A stretch of 64,000 bases of DNA from Kaistia algarum (lineage in GTDB: Bacteria; Pseudomonadota; Alphaproteobacteria; Rhizobiales; Kaistiaceae), in NCBI RefSeq assembly GCF_026343945.1, contig NZ_JAPKNJ010000001.1:1364001-1428000 (forward strand), written 5' to 3'. Of the stretch, positions 34,327 to 42,502 are shown piece after piece (the stretch's first letter is position 1; each line of letters begins with the position of its first letter). The translations under genes were made by a program, and so were the position numbers. Below the pieces are notes generated by a model. It made no database searches. It saw nothing but the letters and a program-made list of their open reading frames with translations, and was not told the origin of the DNA.

Positions 34327-35229
34327 ATGCGCTTCTTCACCAGCCGTCTTTCCGCGCCGTTCGTGCTGTTGCTGCCGGCGTTCCTGATCATCGCGGCGGT
34401 CATCCTGATCCCGCTGATCTTCTCGCTCTATACGAGCTTCACCGCCTATCGCCTCGTCCAGCCGGCCTCGCTCTGGCAGTGGGTGGGGCTGCGCAACTAC
34501 ATACGCATCTTTTCCGATGTGGACTTCTGGTGGGCGTTCGGGCGCACGCTGGTGTTCCTCACCGTAGCGCTCAACCTCGAGCTCGTGCTCGGCCTTTGCA
34601 TCGCCCTGCTGATCGACAAGATCACCACCGGACAGCGCGTCATCCGGACCATCATGATGTTCCCGATGATGTTCTCGCCGATCCTGGTCGGCTTTCAGTT
34701 CAAATACATCTTCAACGACAATGTCGGCCTCATCAACAACGCCATCCAGTCGCTGGGCTGGACCGACGTCACGATCCCCTGGCTGGTGAATGCGTGGACG
34801 GCGAACCTCGCCATCCTCGTCGCCGAGGTGTGGATGTCGACGCCGGTCTTCGCGATCTTGCTGCTCGCCGGGCTGATGGCGATGCCGCGCGATCCGGTCG
34901 AGGCGGCAAAGGTCGATGGCTGCAATCCATGGCAGGTATTCCGCCATATCACGCTGCCCTTCCTGATGCCCTTCGTCTACATCGCCATGGCGATCCGCTC
35001 GCTCGATGTCGCGCGCGCCTATGACATGGTCAAGATCATGACGAATGGCGGGCCCGCCGGTCGCACCGAACTGCTTTGGACGCTGATCGCCCGGGTCGGC
35101 TACCAGGATGCGCGCATGGGCGTCGCCAACGCCATGTCCTACGCCTCGATCCTGCTCTCCATCTACTTCACCTATTATTTCTTCCGGAAGCTGGCATCGG
35201 CCCGCGCCAGCCTGGGGAGCATGGCCTGA
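34327..35229 (+). CDS. sugar ABC transporter permease (MalF/UgpA type)
   Basis: A 300-residue protein with six membrane segments, first FVLLLPAFLIIAAVILIPLIFSL. The coupling EAA loop is EAAKVDGCNPWQVFRHITLPFLMP. It pairs with the next permease. I use ATG 34327; GTG 34306 and TTG 34324 are in the same frame and none has a strong ribosome site. Its stop shares a base with the next ATG, as usual for permease pairs. Confidence 0.92.
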   Translation: MRFFTSRLSAPFVLLLPAFLIIAAVILIPLIFSLYTSFTAYRLVQPASLWQWVGLRNYIRIFSDVDFWWAFGRTLVFLTVALNLELVLGLCIALLIDKITTGQRVIRTIMMFPMMFSPILVGFQFKYIFNDNVGLINNAIQSLGWTDVTIPWLVNAWTANLAILVAEVWMSTPVFAILLLAGLMAMPRDPVEAAKVDGCNPWQVFRHITLPFLMPFVYIAMAIRSLDVARAYDMVKIMTNGGPAGRTELLWTLIARVGYQDARMGVANAMSYASILLSIYFTYYFFRKLASARASLGSMA

Positions 35230-36074
35230 TGGAAACCTCGTTCCAGCGCTTCATGATCCGCCTTGGCGTTTTCGTCGTCATGGTGGTGATCTGCCTGCCC
35301 GGCCTCTGGGTGGTGATGACGGCGTTCCGCGACAATGTCGAGGTGATGGCCCGGCCCCCTGTCTGGCTGCCGCAGCAATGGACGCTCGACAATTTCCGTT
35401 CGATCTTCGGCCTATCGGCGACGCAGCAAGGCATTCCGGTCGCGAGCTATTTCCTGAACTCGCTGGTGATCTCGGTGACGAGCACCATCCTCGCCGTGCT
35501 GATCGGCATGGCTGGCGGCTATGCCTTCGCGCGCTACAATTTCCGCTTCAAGAAGGCGTCCTTCCTGACGCTGATGCTGTCGCGCACCGTGCCAGGCATC
35601 TCGCTGTCGCTACCGGTCTTCATCATCTGGAGCCGCATCGGCCTGATCGACACCCATTTCGGAGTCATCCTGGTCTATCTGGCGCTCAACATCCCGTTCA
35701 CGATCTGGCTGATCGATGGTTTCTTCCGCCAAATCCCGCAGGAACTCTCGGAAGCGGCCAAGATCGACGGCTGCTCGCCCTGGCAGGCCTTCTGGAAGAT
35801 CGAGTTCCCGCTGGCGAAATCCGGCGTCGCCTCGGCCGGCATCTTCGCCTTCCTGACCTCGTGGAACGAGTTCGCGCTCGCCTCGCAGCTTACCCGCACG
35901 ACGGCGTCGAAGACGCTGCCGGTGGGGCTGATGGACTTCACCGCGCAGTTCACGGTCGACTGGACGGGCATGTGCGCCATGGCTGTGATCATTATCGTGC
36001 CGGCGCTGCTCTTGACCTTCATCGTGCAGAAGCACCTGATCGCCGGACTGACCTTCGGCGGCGTCAAAGGATAG
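35229..36074 (+). CDS. sugar ABC transporter permease (MalG/UgpE type)
   Basis: A 281-residue protein with six membrane segments and the coupling loop EAAKIDGCSPWQAFWKIEFPLAKSG. The end LIAGLTFGGVKG is typical of MalG-type subunits (GLTxGAVKG). The ATG at 35229 overlaps the stop of the first permease; the open frame before that is out of register with the conserved family start. No ATPase gene follows within the cluster, so energy coupling must come from a shared ATPase elsewhere. Confidence 0.94.
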   Translation: METSFQRFMIRLGVFVVMVVICLPGLWVVMTAFRDNVEVMARPPVWLPQQWTLDNFRSIFGLSATQQGIPVASYFLNSLVISVTSTILAVLIGMAGGYAFARYNFRFKKASFLTLMLSRTVPGISLSLPVFIIWSRIGLIDTHFGVILVYLALNIPFTIWLIDGFFRQIPQELSEAAKIDGCSPWQAFWKIEFPLAKSGVASAGIFAFLTSWNEFALASQLTRTTASKTLPVGLMDFTAQFTVDWTGMCAMAVIIIVPALLLTFIVQKHLIAGLTFGGVKG

Positions 36075-36104
36075 GCCCGGACAACAGGGCGAAGGGAGGC
36101 ACTC

Positions 36105-37214
36105 ATGGCAAGAATAGTCCGCGTCGAAGGCTTGATGGTCGACCTGAAGCCGAAGGTGAAACGGGTCGATGCGATCCAGTCCTTCGTCAGCCAGGAAACG
36201 CCGATCATCCGCATCACCGATTCCGACGGCGCCGTCGGGACGGGCTACAGCTACACGATCGGCACCGGCGGACCGGCGATCATGTCGCTGATCGAGCGGA
36301 CGCTCGGCCCGGCTCTGATCGGCCGCGAGGCCGGCATGATCGAGCAGATCTGGCGCGACCTCCTGTTCATGACACATGCAACGAGCGTCGGTGCGATCAC
36401 CTCGCTGGCGCTCGCGGCGATCGATACCGCACTTTGGGATTTGAAGGCCCGCAGGGCCTCGCTCCCTATCCATGTCCTTGCCGGCGGCGCGCAGGAGAAG
36501 ATCCGCCTCTACACGACCGAGGGTGGCTGGCTGCATCTGGAAACCTCCGCCATCGTCGACGACACGCTGCGCGCAAAGGAATCGGGCTTTGGCGGCGCCA
36601 AGATGAAAGTCGGACGGCCGATCCATGAGGATGTGGCGCGGCTCATAGCCGTGCGCGAGGCGGTTGGCGGCGGCTTCGAGATCTTCACCGACGCCAACCA
36701 GGCCTTCACGGTCGACGAGGCCATCCGCCGAGCCCGCCACTACGAGGCGGCCGATATCGGCTGGCTCGAGGAGCCGTTGACGGCCGACGATGTCGACGGC
36801 CATGTGCGCCTTTCGGCCTCGACCTCGATCCCGATCGCAGTGGGCGAGAGCCTCTATTCCGCGCTGCATTTCCGCGACTACCTGCAACGCCGCGCCTGCT
36901 CCGTCGTGCAGGTCGATGTCGCGCGCATCGGCGGCATCACGCCCTGGCTCAAGGTCGCGCATCTGGCCGAGACCTTCAATGTCGCCGTCTGTCCGCATTT
37001 CCTCATGGAACTGCATGTCGCGCTCTGTTCGGCCGTTCCCAATGCGCGCTGGGTGGAATACATCCCGCAACTGGACAGCCTGACCACGAAGGGCATGACC
37101 ATCGACAAGGGCTATGCGGTCCCGAGCGCGGAACCGGGACTTGGCATCGCCTGGGATTTCGACGCGATCGACCGGCAGACCGTCGAGGGATCGCGATTCA
37201 CGATTGCGAACTGA
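36105..37214 (+). CDS. enolase-superfamily dehydratase (mandelate racemase/muconate-lactonizing type)
   Basis: A 369-residue acid-sugar dehydratase-like enzyme. The barrel has the KxK pair K166/K168 (AKMKVG), metal ligands D196 (FTDAN), the EEP block at about 222-224 and a later VGES, and a CPHFLMELH segment with the histidine expected on strand 7. Such enzymes dehydrate aldonates (rhamnonate, fuconate, and others) to 2-keto-3-deoxy acids. GGGAGG is about 7 bases upstream. It sits 30 bp after the permease and 13 bp before the SDR gene, in line with a lactonase-dehydratase-dehydrogenase path. Exact substrate needs testing. Confidence 0.88.
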   Translation: MARIVRVEGLMVDLKPKVKRVDAIQSFVSQETPIIRITDSDGAVGTGYSYTIGTGGPAIMSLIERTLGPALIGREAGMIEQIWRDLLFMTHATSVGAITSLALAAIDTALWDLKARRASLPIHVLAGGAQEKIRLYTTEGGWLHLETSAIVDDTLRAKESGFGGAKMKVGRPIHEDVARLIAVREAVGGGFEIFTDANQAFTVDEAIRRARHYEAADIGWLEEPLTADDVDGHVRLSASTSIPIAVGESLYSALHFRDYLQRRACSVVQVDVARIGGITPWLKVAHLAETFNVAVCPHFLMELHVALCSAVPNARWVEYIPQLDSLTTKGMTIDKGYAVPSAEPGLGIAWDFDAIDRQTVEGSRFTIAN

Positions 37215-37227
37215 AGGAACGGAATTC

Positions 37228-37962
37228 ATGGGCGGGAAGCTCGAAGGCAAGGTCGCGCTGGTCACGGCGGCGGCACAGGGTATCGGCCGGGCGATCGCGG
37301 AGAGCGCGGCGGCCGAGGGTGCCACCGTATGGGCGACCGACGTCAATGCGGAGAAGCTGGCGGAGCTGGAAGGCGCCCCCGGCATCACGACCCGCCTGCT
37401 GAATGTGCTGAAGGGCGCCGATGTCGACGCTCTCGTCGCCGAGATCGGCACGGTTGACGTGCTGTTCAACGCGGCGGGCATTGTCCATGCCGGCACGATC
37501 GAGCAGGCAACGGAAGCCGATCTCGACTTCGCCTATGACCTCAACGTCAAGTCCATGTGGCGCACGATCAAGGCGGTGCTGCCGGGCATGCTGGCGCAGG
37601 CCGACGGCTCAATCGTCAACATCTGTTCCGTCGCCGGATCGATCAAGGGCGTGCCGAACCGCTTTGCCTATGGCGTCACCAAGGCAGCGACGGTCGGCCT
37701 GACCAAGTCAGTGGCGGCGGATTTCGTCGCCAGGGGCATTCGCTGCAACGGTATCTGCCCCGGCACGGTCGAGAGCCCTTCGCTGCAGGATCGCCTGCGC
37801 GCCCAGGGCGACTACGAAGCGGCCCGCGCCGCTTTCATCGCCCGCCAGCCGATCGGCCGCATCGGCACCCCGCAGGAGATCGCCGACCTCGCCATCTATC
37901 TGGCGACTGCGACCTACACCACCGGCCAGATGCACATCATCGACGGCGGCTGGGTGAACTGA
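37228..37962 (+). CDS. SDR dehydrogenase, 2-keto-3-deoxy-aldonate dehydrogenase-like
   Basis: A 244-residue short-chain dehydrogenase: cofactor loop [12 protein letters not shown], an acidic ATDVNAEKL after strand 2 (NAD preference), NAAG, and the active-site Y in FAYGVTKAA with S in [21 protein letters not shown] and [12 protein letters not shown] resemble the DHRS6/2-keto-3-deoxy-L-fuconate dehydrogenase branch. The start at 37228 follows GGAACGGAA; the earlier open frame overlaps the dehydratase gene. With its neighbours it would oxidise the 2-keto-3-deoxy acid. Confidence 0.88.
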   Translation: MGGKLEGKVALVTAAAQGIGRAIAESAAAEGATVWATDVNAEKLAELEGAPGITTRLLNVLKGADVDALVAEIGTVDVLFNAAGIVHAGTIEQATEADLDFAYDLNVKSMWRTIKAVLPGMLAQADGSIVNICSVAGSIKGVPNRFAYGVTKAATVGLTKSVAADFVARGIRCNGICPGTVESPSLQDRLRAQGDYEAARAAFIARQPIGRIGTPQEIADLAIYLATATYTTGQMHIIDGGWVN

Positions 37963-37982
37963 ACGAGCGCGGAAGCGCCCAG

Positions 37983-38140
37983 CCCTCCCCCTGAGGGAGG
38001 GCCAAATCCGCCTTGGCGGATTTGGGGAGGGGTCGCTTGAGCGTGGCGGACGAGGATGTGCGGAGAACGCTTCGGCTTTGCCGAAGCTAGCCCCTCCCCA
38101 AAAGCGCGCCGCGCTTTTGACCCTCCCTCAAGGGGAGGGT
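37983..38140. repeat. mosaic palindromic repeat (type C) between SDR and MaoC genes
   Basis: Left arm CCCTCCCCCTGAGGGAGGG plus CAAATCCGCC/GGCGGATTTG stem; right arm CCCCTCCCCAAAAGCGC/GCGCTTTTGACCCTCCC plus TCAAGGGGAGGG, in the opposite orientation. A short CTTCGGCTTTGCCGAAG hairpin lies between. The right arm is close to that of 24316-24366. Confidence 0.75.
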
Positions 38141-38170
38141 TCGCGGAGTTTCTTTCGGAGAGGGCGTATC

Positions 38171-38629
38171 ATGATCGTCGAGCAATATTTCGAAGACTAC
38201 GCCATCGGCTTCAGCCGCCGGACGATGGGGCGGACGATCACCGAGGCCGACATCGTCATCCATGCCGGTCAGACGGGCGATTTCTTCCCGCACCACATGG
38301 ACGCCGAATGGTGCGCGACCCAGGACTTCAAGCAGCGTGTCGCCCATGGCACGTTGATCCTATCGATCGGCGTCGGCATGACGGCAACGACGATCAACCC
38401 GCACGCCATGTCCTATGGCTATGACAAGGTCCGCTTCGTCAGGCCCGTATTCATCGGCGACACGATCACGGTCGAGGCAATGATCACCGAAAAGCGGGAC
38501 CACCCCAAGCGTTCCAGCCATGGGATCGTCGTCGAGCAGGTCACCGTGACAAAGCAAACCGGCGAGACCGCGCTCGTCTGCGAGCATATCTATCTCGTGG
38601 CGCGGCGGGCGGACACAATCTCCGCTTAA
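38171..38629 (+). CDS. MaoC-like hot-dog hydratase/dehydratase
   Basis: A 152-residue single-domain MaoC protein. The active-site pair is visible in [13 protein letters not shown] (D and H), with [14 protein letters not shown] and [19 protein letters not shown] downstream. It would add water to, or remove it from, an enoyl-CoA. The start at 38171 is supported by GGAGAGGG 6-7 bases upstream. It ends the plus-strand arm. Its resemblance to the 185-residue homologue on the other arm suggests that the two arms serve one CoA-linked pathway. Confidence 0.88.
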   Translation: MIVEQYFEDYAIGFSRRTMGRTITEADIVIHAGQTGDFFPHHMDAEWCATQDFKQRVAHGTLILSIGVGMTATTINPHAMSYGYDKVRFVRPVFIGDTITVEAMITEKRDHPKRSSHGIVVEQVTVTKQTGETALVCEHIYLVARRADTISA

Positions 38630-38892
38630 CGCCGGCGATTTCGACAACCAAGACAATATGTCATTGTCGCCTCGAGCAAATTCGGGTCGATTCAATTTAC
38701 AGCTGGCGTCGTCGCGATACGGTAACCAGCCTGTAGAACTGCGTCTTACGTCTCATTTTTTTGCAGTGCAGCATCTATTGTGCTATACGGAAAAATGTGT
38801 TGTGATGATTTTGGGTCATTTGGCAGTTGTTATTCTTGGGGCAGAGGAATCTAGGGTTCGGTCGGCACGACGCTCGCGAACGGGGTATCCTT
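38630..38892 (+). promoter_or_regulatory. AT-rich intergenic region, presumed promoter of the Ala-rich protein gene
   Basis: This 263-bp gap is markedly AT-rich compared with the coding DNA and contains no gene I can support. It ends in the start of the Ala-rich exported protein, whose ribosome site is weak. A short imperfect inverted repeat (TGCAGTGCAGCA...TGTGCTA near 38760-38786) is the only structure seen. Confidence 0.4.
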
Positions 38893-39471
38893 ATGAATAT
38901 TTCACGTAAATTCTTTCTCGCTTTGGCTTTGAGCGTTTCGGTCGCTGCGCCGATGACTTTTGCGCCTGTCGCAGCCTATGCGCAGGAAATTTCGCAGGAC
39001 ATTGCCGATCAGCTGGCGGCGGTCGCGAACGATCCTGAGGCGCTGGCGGCGCTGGCAGCGAAACTCGCAGCCGCAAATCCAGGCTTGGCAGCCAAGATCG
39101 CGGCGGCAGCGGCCGCGGCGAATCCGGCGGCGGCAGCGGCGGTCGCTCAGGCCGTTGCGGCGGCGGCGCCATCTGCGGCGGCGGCGATCGCGGCAGCGGT
39201 CGCGGGCGCTCCCGGCGTTTCGGCCGCGGCGGCATCTGCGATCAGCGCAGCAGCCACAGCCGGCGCTGCTGCTGGCAGCAGCGCTGGAGCAGGTGCGGGA
39301 GCTGGCGGTAGTGTCGCCGGCACCGGTGCCGGCTCTTCCGGCGGCTCAAGTGGTTCGAGCGGCTCGAGCGGCTCGAGCGGCGGATCCAATAGCGACAGTT
39401 CCTCCACCGACAACAGCTCGGGTCCGGATGTCGTTGGCGGCGACCAGTGCAACGCCGCTAGCTGCAACTGA
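38893..39471 (+). CDS. exported Ala/Gly/Ser-rich low-complexity protein
   Basis: A 192-residue protein. A Sec signal (FFLALALSVSVAAPMTFAPVAAYA, cleaved near AQE) is followed by a short helical-looking segment (ISQDIADQLAAVANDPEALAALAAKL), then about 100 residues made mostly of alanine with periodic P, G and I. Next come a Gly/Ser-rich segment with repeated GSS units and a Ser/Asp/Asn-rich end with two cysteines (DQCNAASCN). I recognise no family. It could be a wall- or matrix-associated structural protein. A rho-independent terminator follows at 39525. The codon bias is normal for this genome despite the low complexity. Confidence 0.75.
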   Translation: MNISRKFFLALALSVSVAAPMTFAPVAAYAQEISQDIADQLAAVANDPEALAALAAKLAAANPGLAAKIAAAAAAANPAAAAAVAQAVAAAAPSAAAAIAAAVAGAPGVSAAAASAISAAATAGAAAGSSAGAGAGAGGSVAGTGAGSSGGSSGSSGSSGSSGGSNSDSSSTDNSSGPDVVGGDQCNAASCN

Positions 39472-39474
39472 GAG

Positions 39475-39520
39475 CTCTCCCTCTATCCTCCTCTCTCTCT
39501 CCTCTTACTTCCTCCCAAGC
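39475..39520 (+). other. 46-base polypyrimidine tract after the Ala-rich gene
   Basis: Between the stop of the Ala-rich gene and its terminator almost every base is C or T, with a (CT)5-like run near 39491-39500. Such a tract can favour rut-like or unusual DNA structure; its function is unknown. Confidence 0.5.
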
Positions 39521-39524
39521 CTTC

Positions 39525-39553
39525 GAAACCCCGCTCCGGCGGGGTTTCTTTTG
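39525..39553 (+). terminator. rho-independent terminator of the Ala-rich protein gene
   Basis: GAAACCCCGC at 39525-39534 pairs perfectly with GCGGGGTTTC at 39539-39548 around TCCG, followed by TTTTG. The 10-bp stem and T-run are classic. Confidence 0.9.
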
Positions 39554-39631
39554 TGTTGCTGCCAATGACGGGGCGGAACGATCGCTTCGCCGAGGCGTTT
39601 CTCCTTCATCCAGCAATCGAAGGAGGACGAC

Positions 39632-40003
39632 ATGGAAGCCATCCACCAGCCCGTCAATTCGCTGATTGGCGCCGACAAGGTCGACGGTACGGCCGTCTAC
39701 GATCCGAGCGGCGAGCGGCTCGGCACCATTCACGATATCATGATCGACAAGGTTTCCGGCCGGGTCGCCTATGCCGTGCTGTCATTCGGCGGCTTTCTCG
39801 GCCTCGGCGAGAAGTACCATCCGCTGCCGTGGAACGCGCTGAAATACGACACTTCGCTTGGCGGCTATGTCACCGGCCTTTCGAAGGAGCAGCTCGAAGG
39901 CGCGCCTGCCTATGACGAGGGCGATGATCCCGCCTGGGGGGACCGCGCCTATGAAAAGAGCGTTCACGACTATTACGGCGTGCCACCCTATTGGATGGTT
40001 TGA
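39632..40003 (+). CDS. PRC-barrel domain protein
   Basis: A 123-residue cytosolic protein with one PRC-barrel (residues about 10-85: LIGADKVDGTAVYDPSGERLGTIHDIMIDKVSGRVAYAVLSFGG, then EKYHPLPWNALKYD) and an acidic C-terminus ending YGVPPYWMV. PRC-barrel proteins of this size are common in Rhizobiales and often linked to stress, with no fixed function. AAGGAGG lies 6-7 bases upstream. A GC-rich hairpin without T-run follows at 40026. Confidence 0.9.
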   Translation: MEAIHQPVNSLIGADKVDGTAVYDPSGERLGTIHDIMIDKVSGRVAYAVLSFGGFLGLGEKYHPLPWNALKYDTSLGGYVTGLSKEQLEGAPAYDEGDDPAWGDRAYEKSVHDYYGVPPYWMV

Positions 40004-40025
40004 TTGCCCGCCTTATAAACGTTCT

Positions 40026-40051
40026 CCCCCGGCCGAATTCTTGGCCGGGGG
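40026..40051 (+). terminator. hairpin after the PRC-barrel gene
   Basis: CCCCCGGCC (40026-40034) and GGCCGGGGG (40043-40051) form a perfect 9-bp stem with an 8-base loop. No T-run follows, so it may only partly terminate; the next gene begins 20 bp later. Confidence 0.55.
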
Positions 40052-40070
40052 TTCGCCGCAAGGAATTTTC

Positions 40071-40349
40071 ATGTTCAATTGGTGGCAACTGGCCTTCGAG
40101 ACGTCGCGCATGGCGTTCGAAGCCCAGGAAGTCGTTGCTATGCGCCTGACAAAGATCGGCCGCGGCGACGCAGCCGCCTCCGTTGAAGCCCAGCAGATGG
40201 TGATGGAGAAGACGCTCGTCATCGGCGAGGCCTGGATGGCGGCCGCTGGCGTCGCCATGCGCAATGGCAGCCCCCAATCCGTTGCCGCGGCGTTTCTCGG
40301 ATCCTATCGCAAGCGCGTGCGCGCCAATCGGCGGCGCCTTTCGCGCTGA
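40071..40349 (+). CDS. small hypothetical protein
   Basis: A 92-residue protein with a mostly helical, amphipathic look (NWWQLAFETSRMAFEAQEVVAMRLTKI) and a basic end (RKRVRANRRRLSR). The repeated helical pattern and short length recall phasin-like or antitoxin-like small proteins, but no motif decides this. AAGGA lies 7 bases before the ATG, and the longer open frame upstream overlaps the PRC-barrel gene. It ends 3 bp before the convergent dehydrogenase gene. Confidence 0.65.
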   Translation: MFNWWQLAFETSRMAFEAQEVVAMRLTKIGRGDAAASVEAQQMVMEKTLVIGEAWMAAAGVAMRNGSPQSVAAAFLGSYRKRVRANRRRLSR

Positions 40350-40352
40350 GCG

Positions 40353-41387
40353 CTATTCCATAAGGATCTGCAGCTTGACGTCATTCGGGTTGGCAGAGGC
40401 GGCGCGCTCGAAGGCGGCAATCGATTCCGCAAACGGATAGACGCCGGTCACGAGCGGCTTCAGATCAACCTTGCCCGAGGCGATCAGCGCCAGCGCCCGA
40501 TCGAAGACATTGGCGTAGCGGAAGATCGTCTCGATGCGAACTTCCTTGGCCTGCGCGCCGACCACGTCGAAATGAACCGGCTCGACCGGCATGCCAACCA
40601 GCACAAGCGCGCCGCCCGGCCGCACCAGGCCGAAGATCCCCTCATAGGCGCGCGGCGAGCCCGACGCCTCGAACACGATGTCGACGCCCCAGCCTTCTGT
40701 CTCATTGGCGATCACGTCCGCGATCTTCTTCTCGCGAACATTGACGGGGATGATGCCGTCATAACGGCCGGCAATGTCCAGCTTCTCCGCCACCAGATCC
40801 GACACATAGACGCGCGAGCAGCCGCCGGCGAGCGCGGCCAGCGCCACCATGATGCCGATCGGGCCGGCGCCGATGACCAGCGCCGTGTCACCCGGCACGA
40901 TCTTCGCCTTGGCCGCAGCCTGCATGCCGACGGCGAAGGGCTCGACCATCGCCCCTTCCGCGAAGGAGACATTGTCGGGAAGCTTGAAGGTAAAGGCTTC
41001 CGGGAAAACGACGAAGGGCGTCAGGCAGCCATGAACCGGCGGCGTCGCCCAGAAAACGACGCTCGGATCGACATTGTAGAGGCCGAGCTTGGAGGCCCTG
41101 GAGTTCAGGTCCGGAATGCCCGGCTCCATGCAGACGCGGTCGCCGACCTTGAGGCTCTTCACGGCCGAACCGATCTCGACGACGGTTCCCGCCGCCTCGT
41201 GCCCCAGCACCATCGGCGCGTTGACGACGAAGGGTCCGATGCGGCCATGCGTGTAATAATGCACGTCCGAACCGCAGACGCCGACCGTATGGATGGCGAT
41301 CTTGACGTCGCGCGGCCCGACTTCGAGCGGCAGATCGATGTCACGGAGGGAGAGCTTCAGTCGTTCTTCAAGGACGAGGGCGCGCAT
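40353..41387 (-). CDS. zinc-type polyol dehydrogenase (xylitol/D-xylulose reductase-like)
   Basis: A 344-residue medium-chain dehydrogenase. The catalytic zinc site is in [14 protein letters not shown] and [11 protein letters not shown], and the nucleotide fold has GAGPIGIM with D in SDLVAEK (NAD). The structural-zinc lobe has no cysteines: [11 protein letters not shown] replaces the CxxC-rich stretch, as in rhizobial xylitol dehydrogenases. It should oxidise xylitol or a similar polyol. It stands 81 bp downstream of the hydroxyproline epimerase gene, on the same strand, and may not belong to that pathway. Confidence 0.88.
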   Translation of the reverse strand: MRALVLEERLKLSLRDIDLPLEVGPRDVKIAIHTVGVCGSDVHYYTHGRIGPFVVNAPMVLGHEAAGTVVEIGSAVKSLKVGDRVCMEPGIPDLNSRASKLGLYNVDPSVVFWATPPVHGCLTPFVVFPEAFTFKLPDNVSFAEGAMVEPFAVGMQAAAKAKIVPGDTALVIGAGPIGIMVALAALAGGCSRVYVSDLVAEKLDIAGRYDGIIPVNVREKKIADVIANETEGWGVDIVFEASGSPRAYEGIFGLVRPGGALVLVGMPVEPVHFDVVGAQAKEVRIETIFRYANVFDRALALIASGKVDLKPLVTGVYPFAESIAAFERAASANPNDVKLQILME

Positions 41388-41468
41388 GGCAAGGCTTCCG
41401 GATTGGCGTCGAGGAAGCCAAGTCTTAGAGCATTGGGCCGGGCGGTGAAAGCAGCAGGACGAAGGCCC

Positions 41469-42485
41469 CTACGCCTCGCCGTCGACCACCTGGAAGCCGG
41501 CCCAGAACGGATCGCGATCATCGACAAAGATGGTGTTGAGGCCGGTGACGCGGGCCCAGCCTTCGATGGTTGGGATGATCGCGGGCAGGTCGCCGACGCT
41601 CGTGGTGTCGGCAACACGGCCGGTAAAGGTTGAGCCGATGATGCTCTCGTGCACGAAAGCCTCGCCCTGCTCCAGCCGGCCGGTGGCGAAAAGCTGCGCG
41701 AGGCGCGCCGACGTTCCCGTCCCGCAGGGCGAGCGGTCGATCGCCTTGTCGCCATAGAAGACGGCGTTGCGGCCCGACGAACCCTGGTTCTTCGGCTTGC
41801 CGGTCCATTGCACATGGGTGAGCTGGTTCAGCGCCGGATTGGTCGGATGGGCGATTTTATGGCGCGCATTGAAGGCCGCGCGTAGCTTCGGCGACAGACG
41901 GAGGATATCGGACGGATCGAGATCCGAAAGGTCAGCATAGTTCGCCTGCGGCTCGACGATCGCATAGAAATTGCCGCCATAGGCGATATCGACCTTGAGC
42001 GTACCGAGCCCGTCGACCTCGACCTCATAGTCGCGCCCGAGCAGGAAGGACGGCACATTGGTCAGCGTGACGCTGTCGACATAGGGACCATTCTGGACAT
42101 AGCGCGCCTCGACGAGGCCGGCCGGCGTCTCCAGCCGCAGCAGGCCCGGCGTCTTCGGTGTGACGAGGCCATGCTCGATGATCGTCGTCACCGTGCCGAT
42201 CGTGCCATGGCCGCACATGGGCAGGCAGCCCGACGTTTCGATGAACAGGATCGCGACGTCGTAAGCCTCGCTCGACGGCGGATAAAGGATCGAGCCAGAC
42301 ATCATGTCGTGGCCCCGCGGCTCGAAACACAGGCTCTTCCGGATCCAGTCGAACTCGGCGAGGAAATGCTGGCGCTTCTCGAACATCGTGGCGCCCTTCA
42401 GCACCGGGATCGAACCGCCGGTGACGACGCGCACCGGATTGCCGCAGGTATGGCCGTCGATGCAGAAGAAGGAATGGCGCGCCAT
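41469..42485 (-). CDS. 4-hydroxyproline 2-epimerase (proline racemase family)
   Basis: A 338-residue racemase-fold protein. The two catalytic thiols are C91 in MCGHGTIG and C254 in DRSPCGTGTSAR, the Cys/Cys pair that separates 4-hydroxyproline epimerases from the Cys/Thr dehydratases. FCIDGHTCGNPVRV opens the protein. It turns trans-4-hydroxy-L-proline into cis-4-hydroxy-D-proline for the oxidase encoded 17 bp upstream of its start. The set with the oxidase and deaminase is a known hydroxyproline degradation pathway. Confidence 0.93.
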   Translation of the reverse strand: MARHSFFCIDGHTCGNPVRVVTGGSIPVLKGATMFEKRQHFLAEFDWIRKSLCFEPRGHDMMSGSILYPPSSEAYDVAILFIETSGCLPMCGHGTIGTVTTIIEHGLVTPKTPGLLRLETPAGLVEARYVQNGPYVDSVTLTNVPSFLLGRDYEVEVDGLGTLKVDIAYGGNFYAIVEPQANYADLSDLDPSDILRLSPKLRAAFNARHKIAHPTNPALNQLTHVQWTGKPKNQGSSGRNAVFYGDKAIDRSPCGTGTSARLAQLFATGRLEQGEAFVHESIIGSTFTGRVADTTSVGDLPAIIPTIEGWARVTGLNTIFVDDRDPFWAGFQVVDGEA

Positions 42486-42502
42486 TTCGTAAAGGCCTCT
42501 CG

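Noticed and set aside
35610..37496. 628-codon minus-strand open frame
   Set aside because: Antisense to permease, dehydratase and SDR genes, which all have clear family motifs and ribosome sites. The antisense peptide is His/Arg/Asp-rich with no domain.
28527..38629. Reading the two MaoC genes as a recent duplication
   Set aside because: They share only short blocks such as YGYD[RK][LV]RF and differ in length and active-site surroundings, so they are old paralogues at most.
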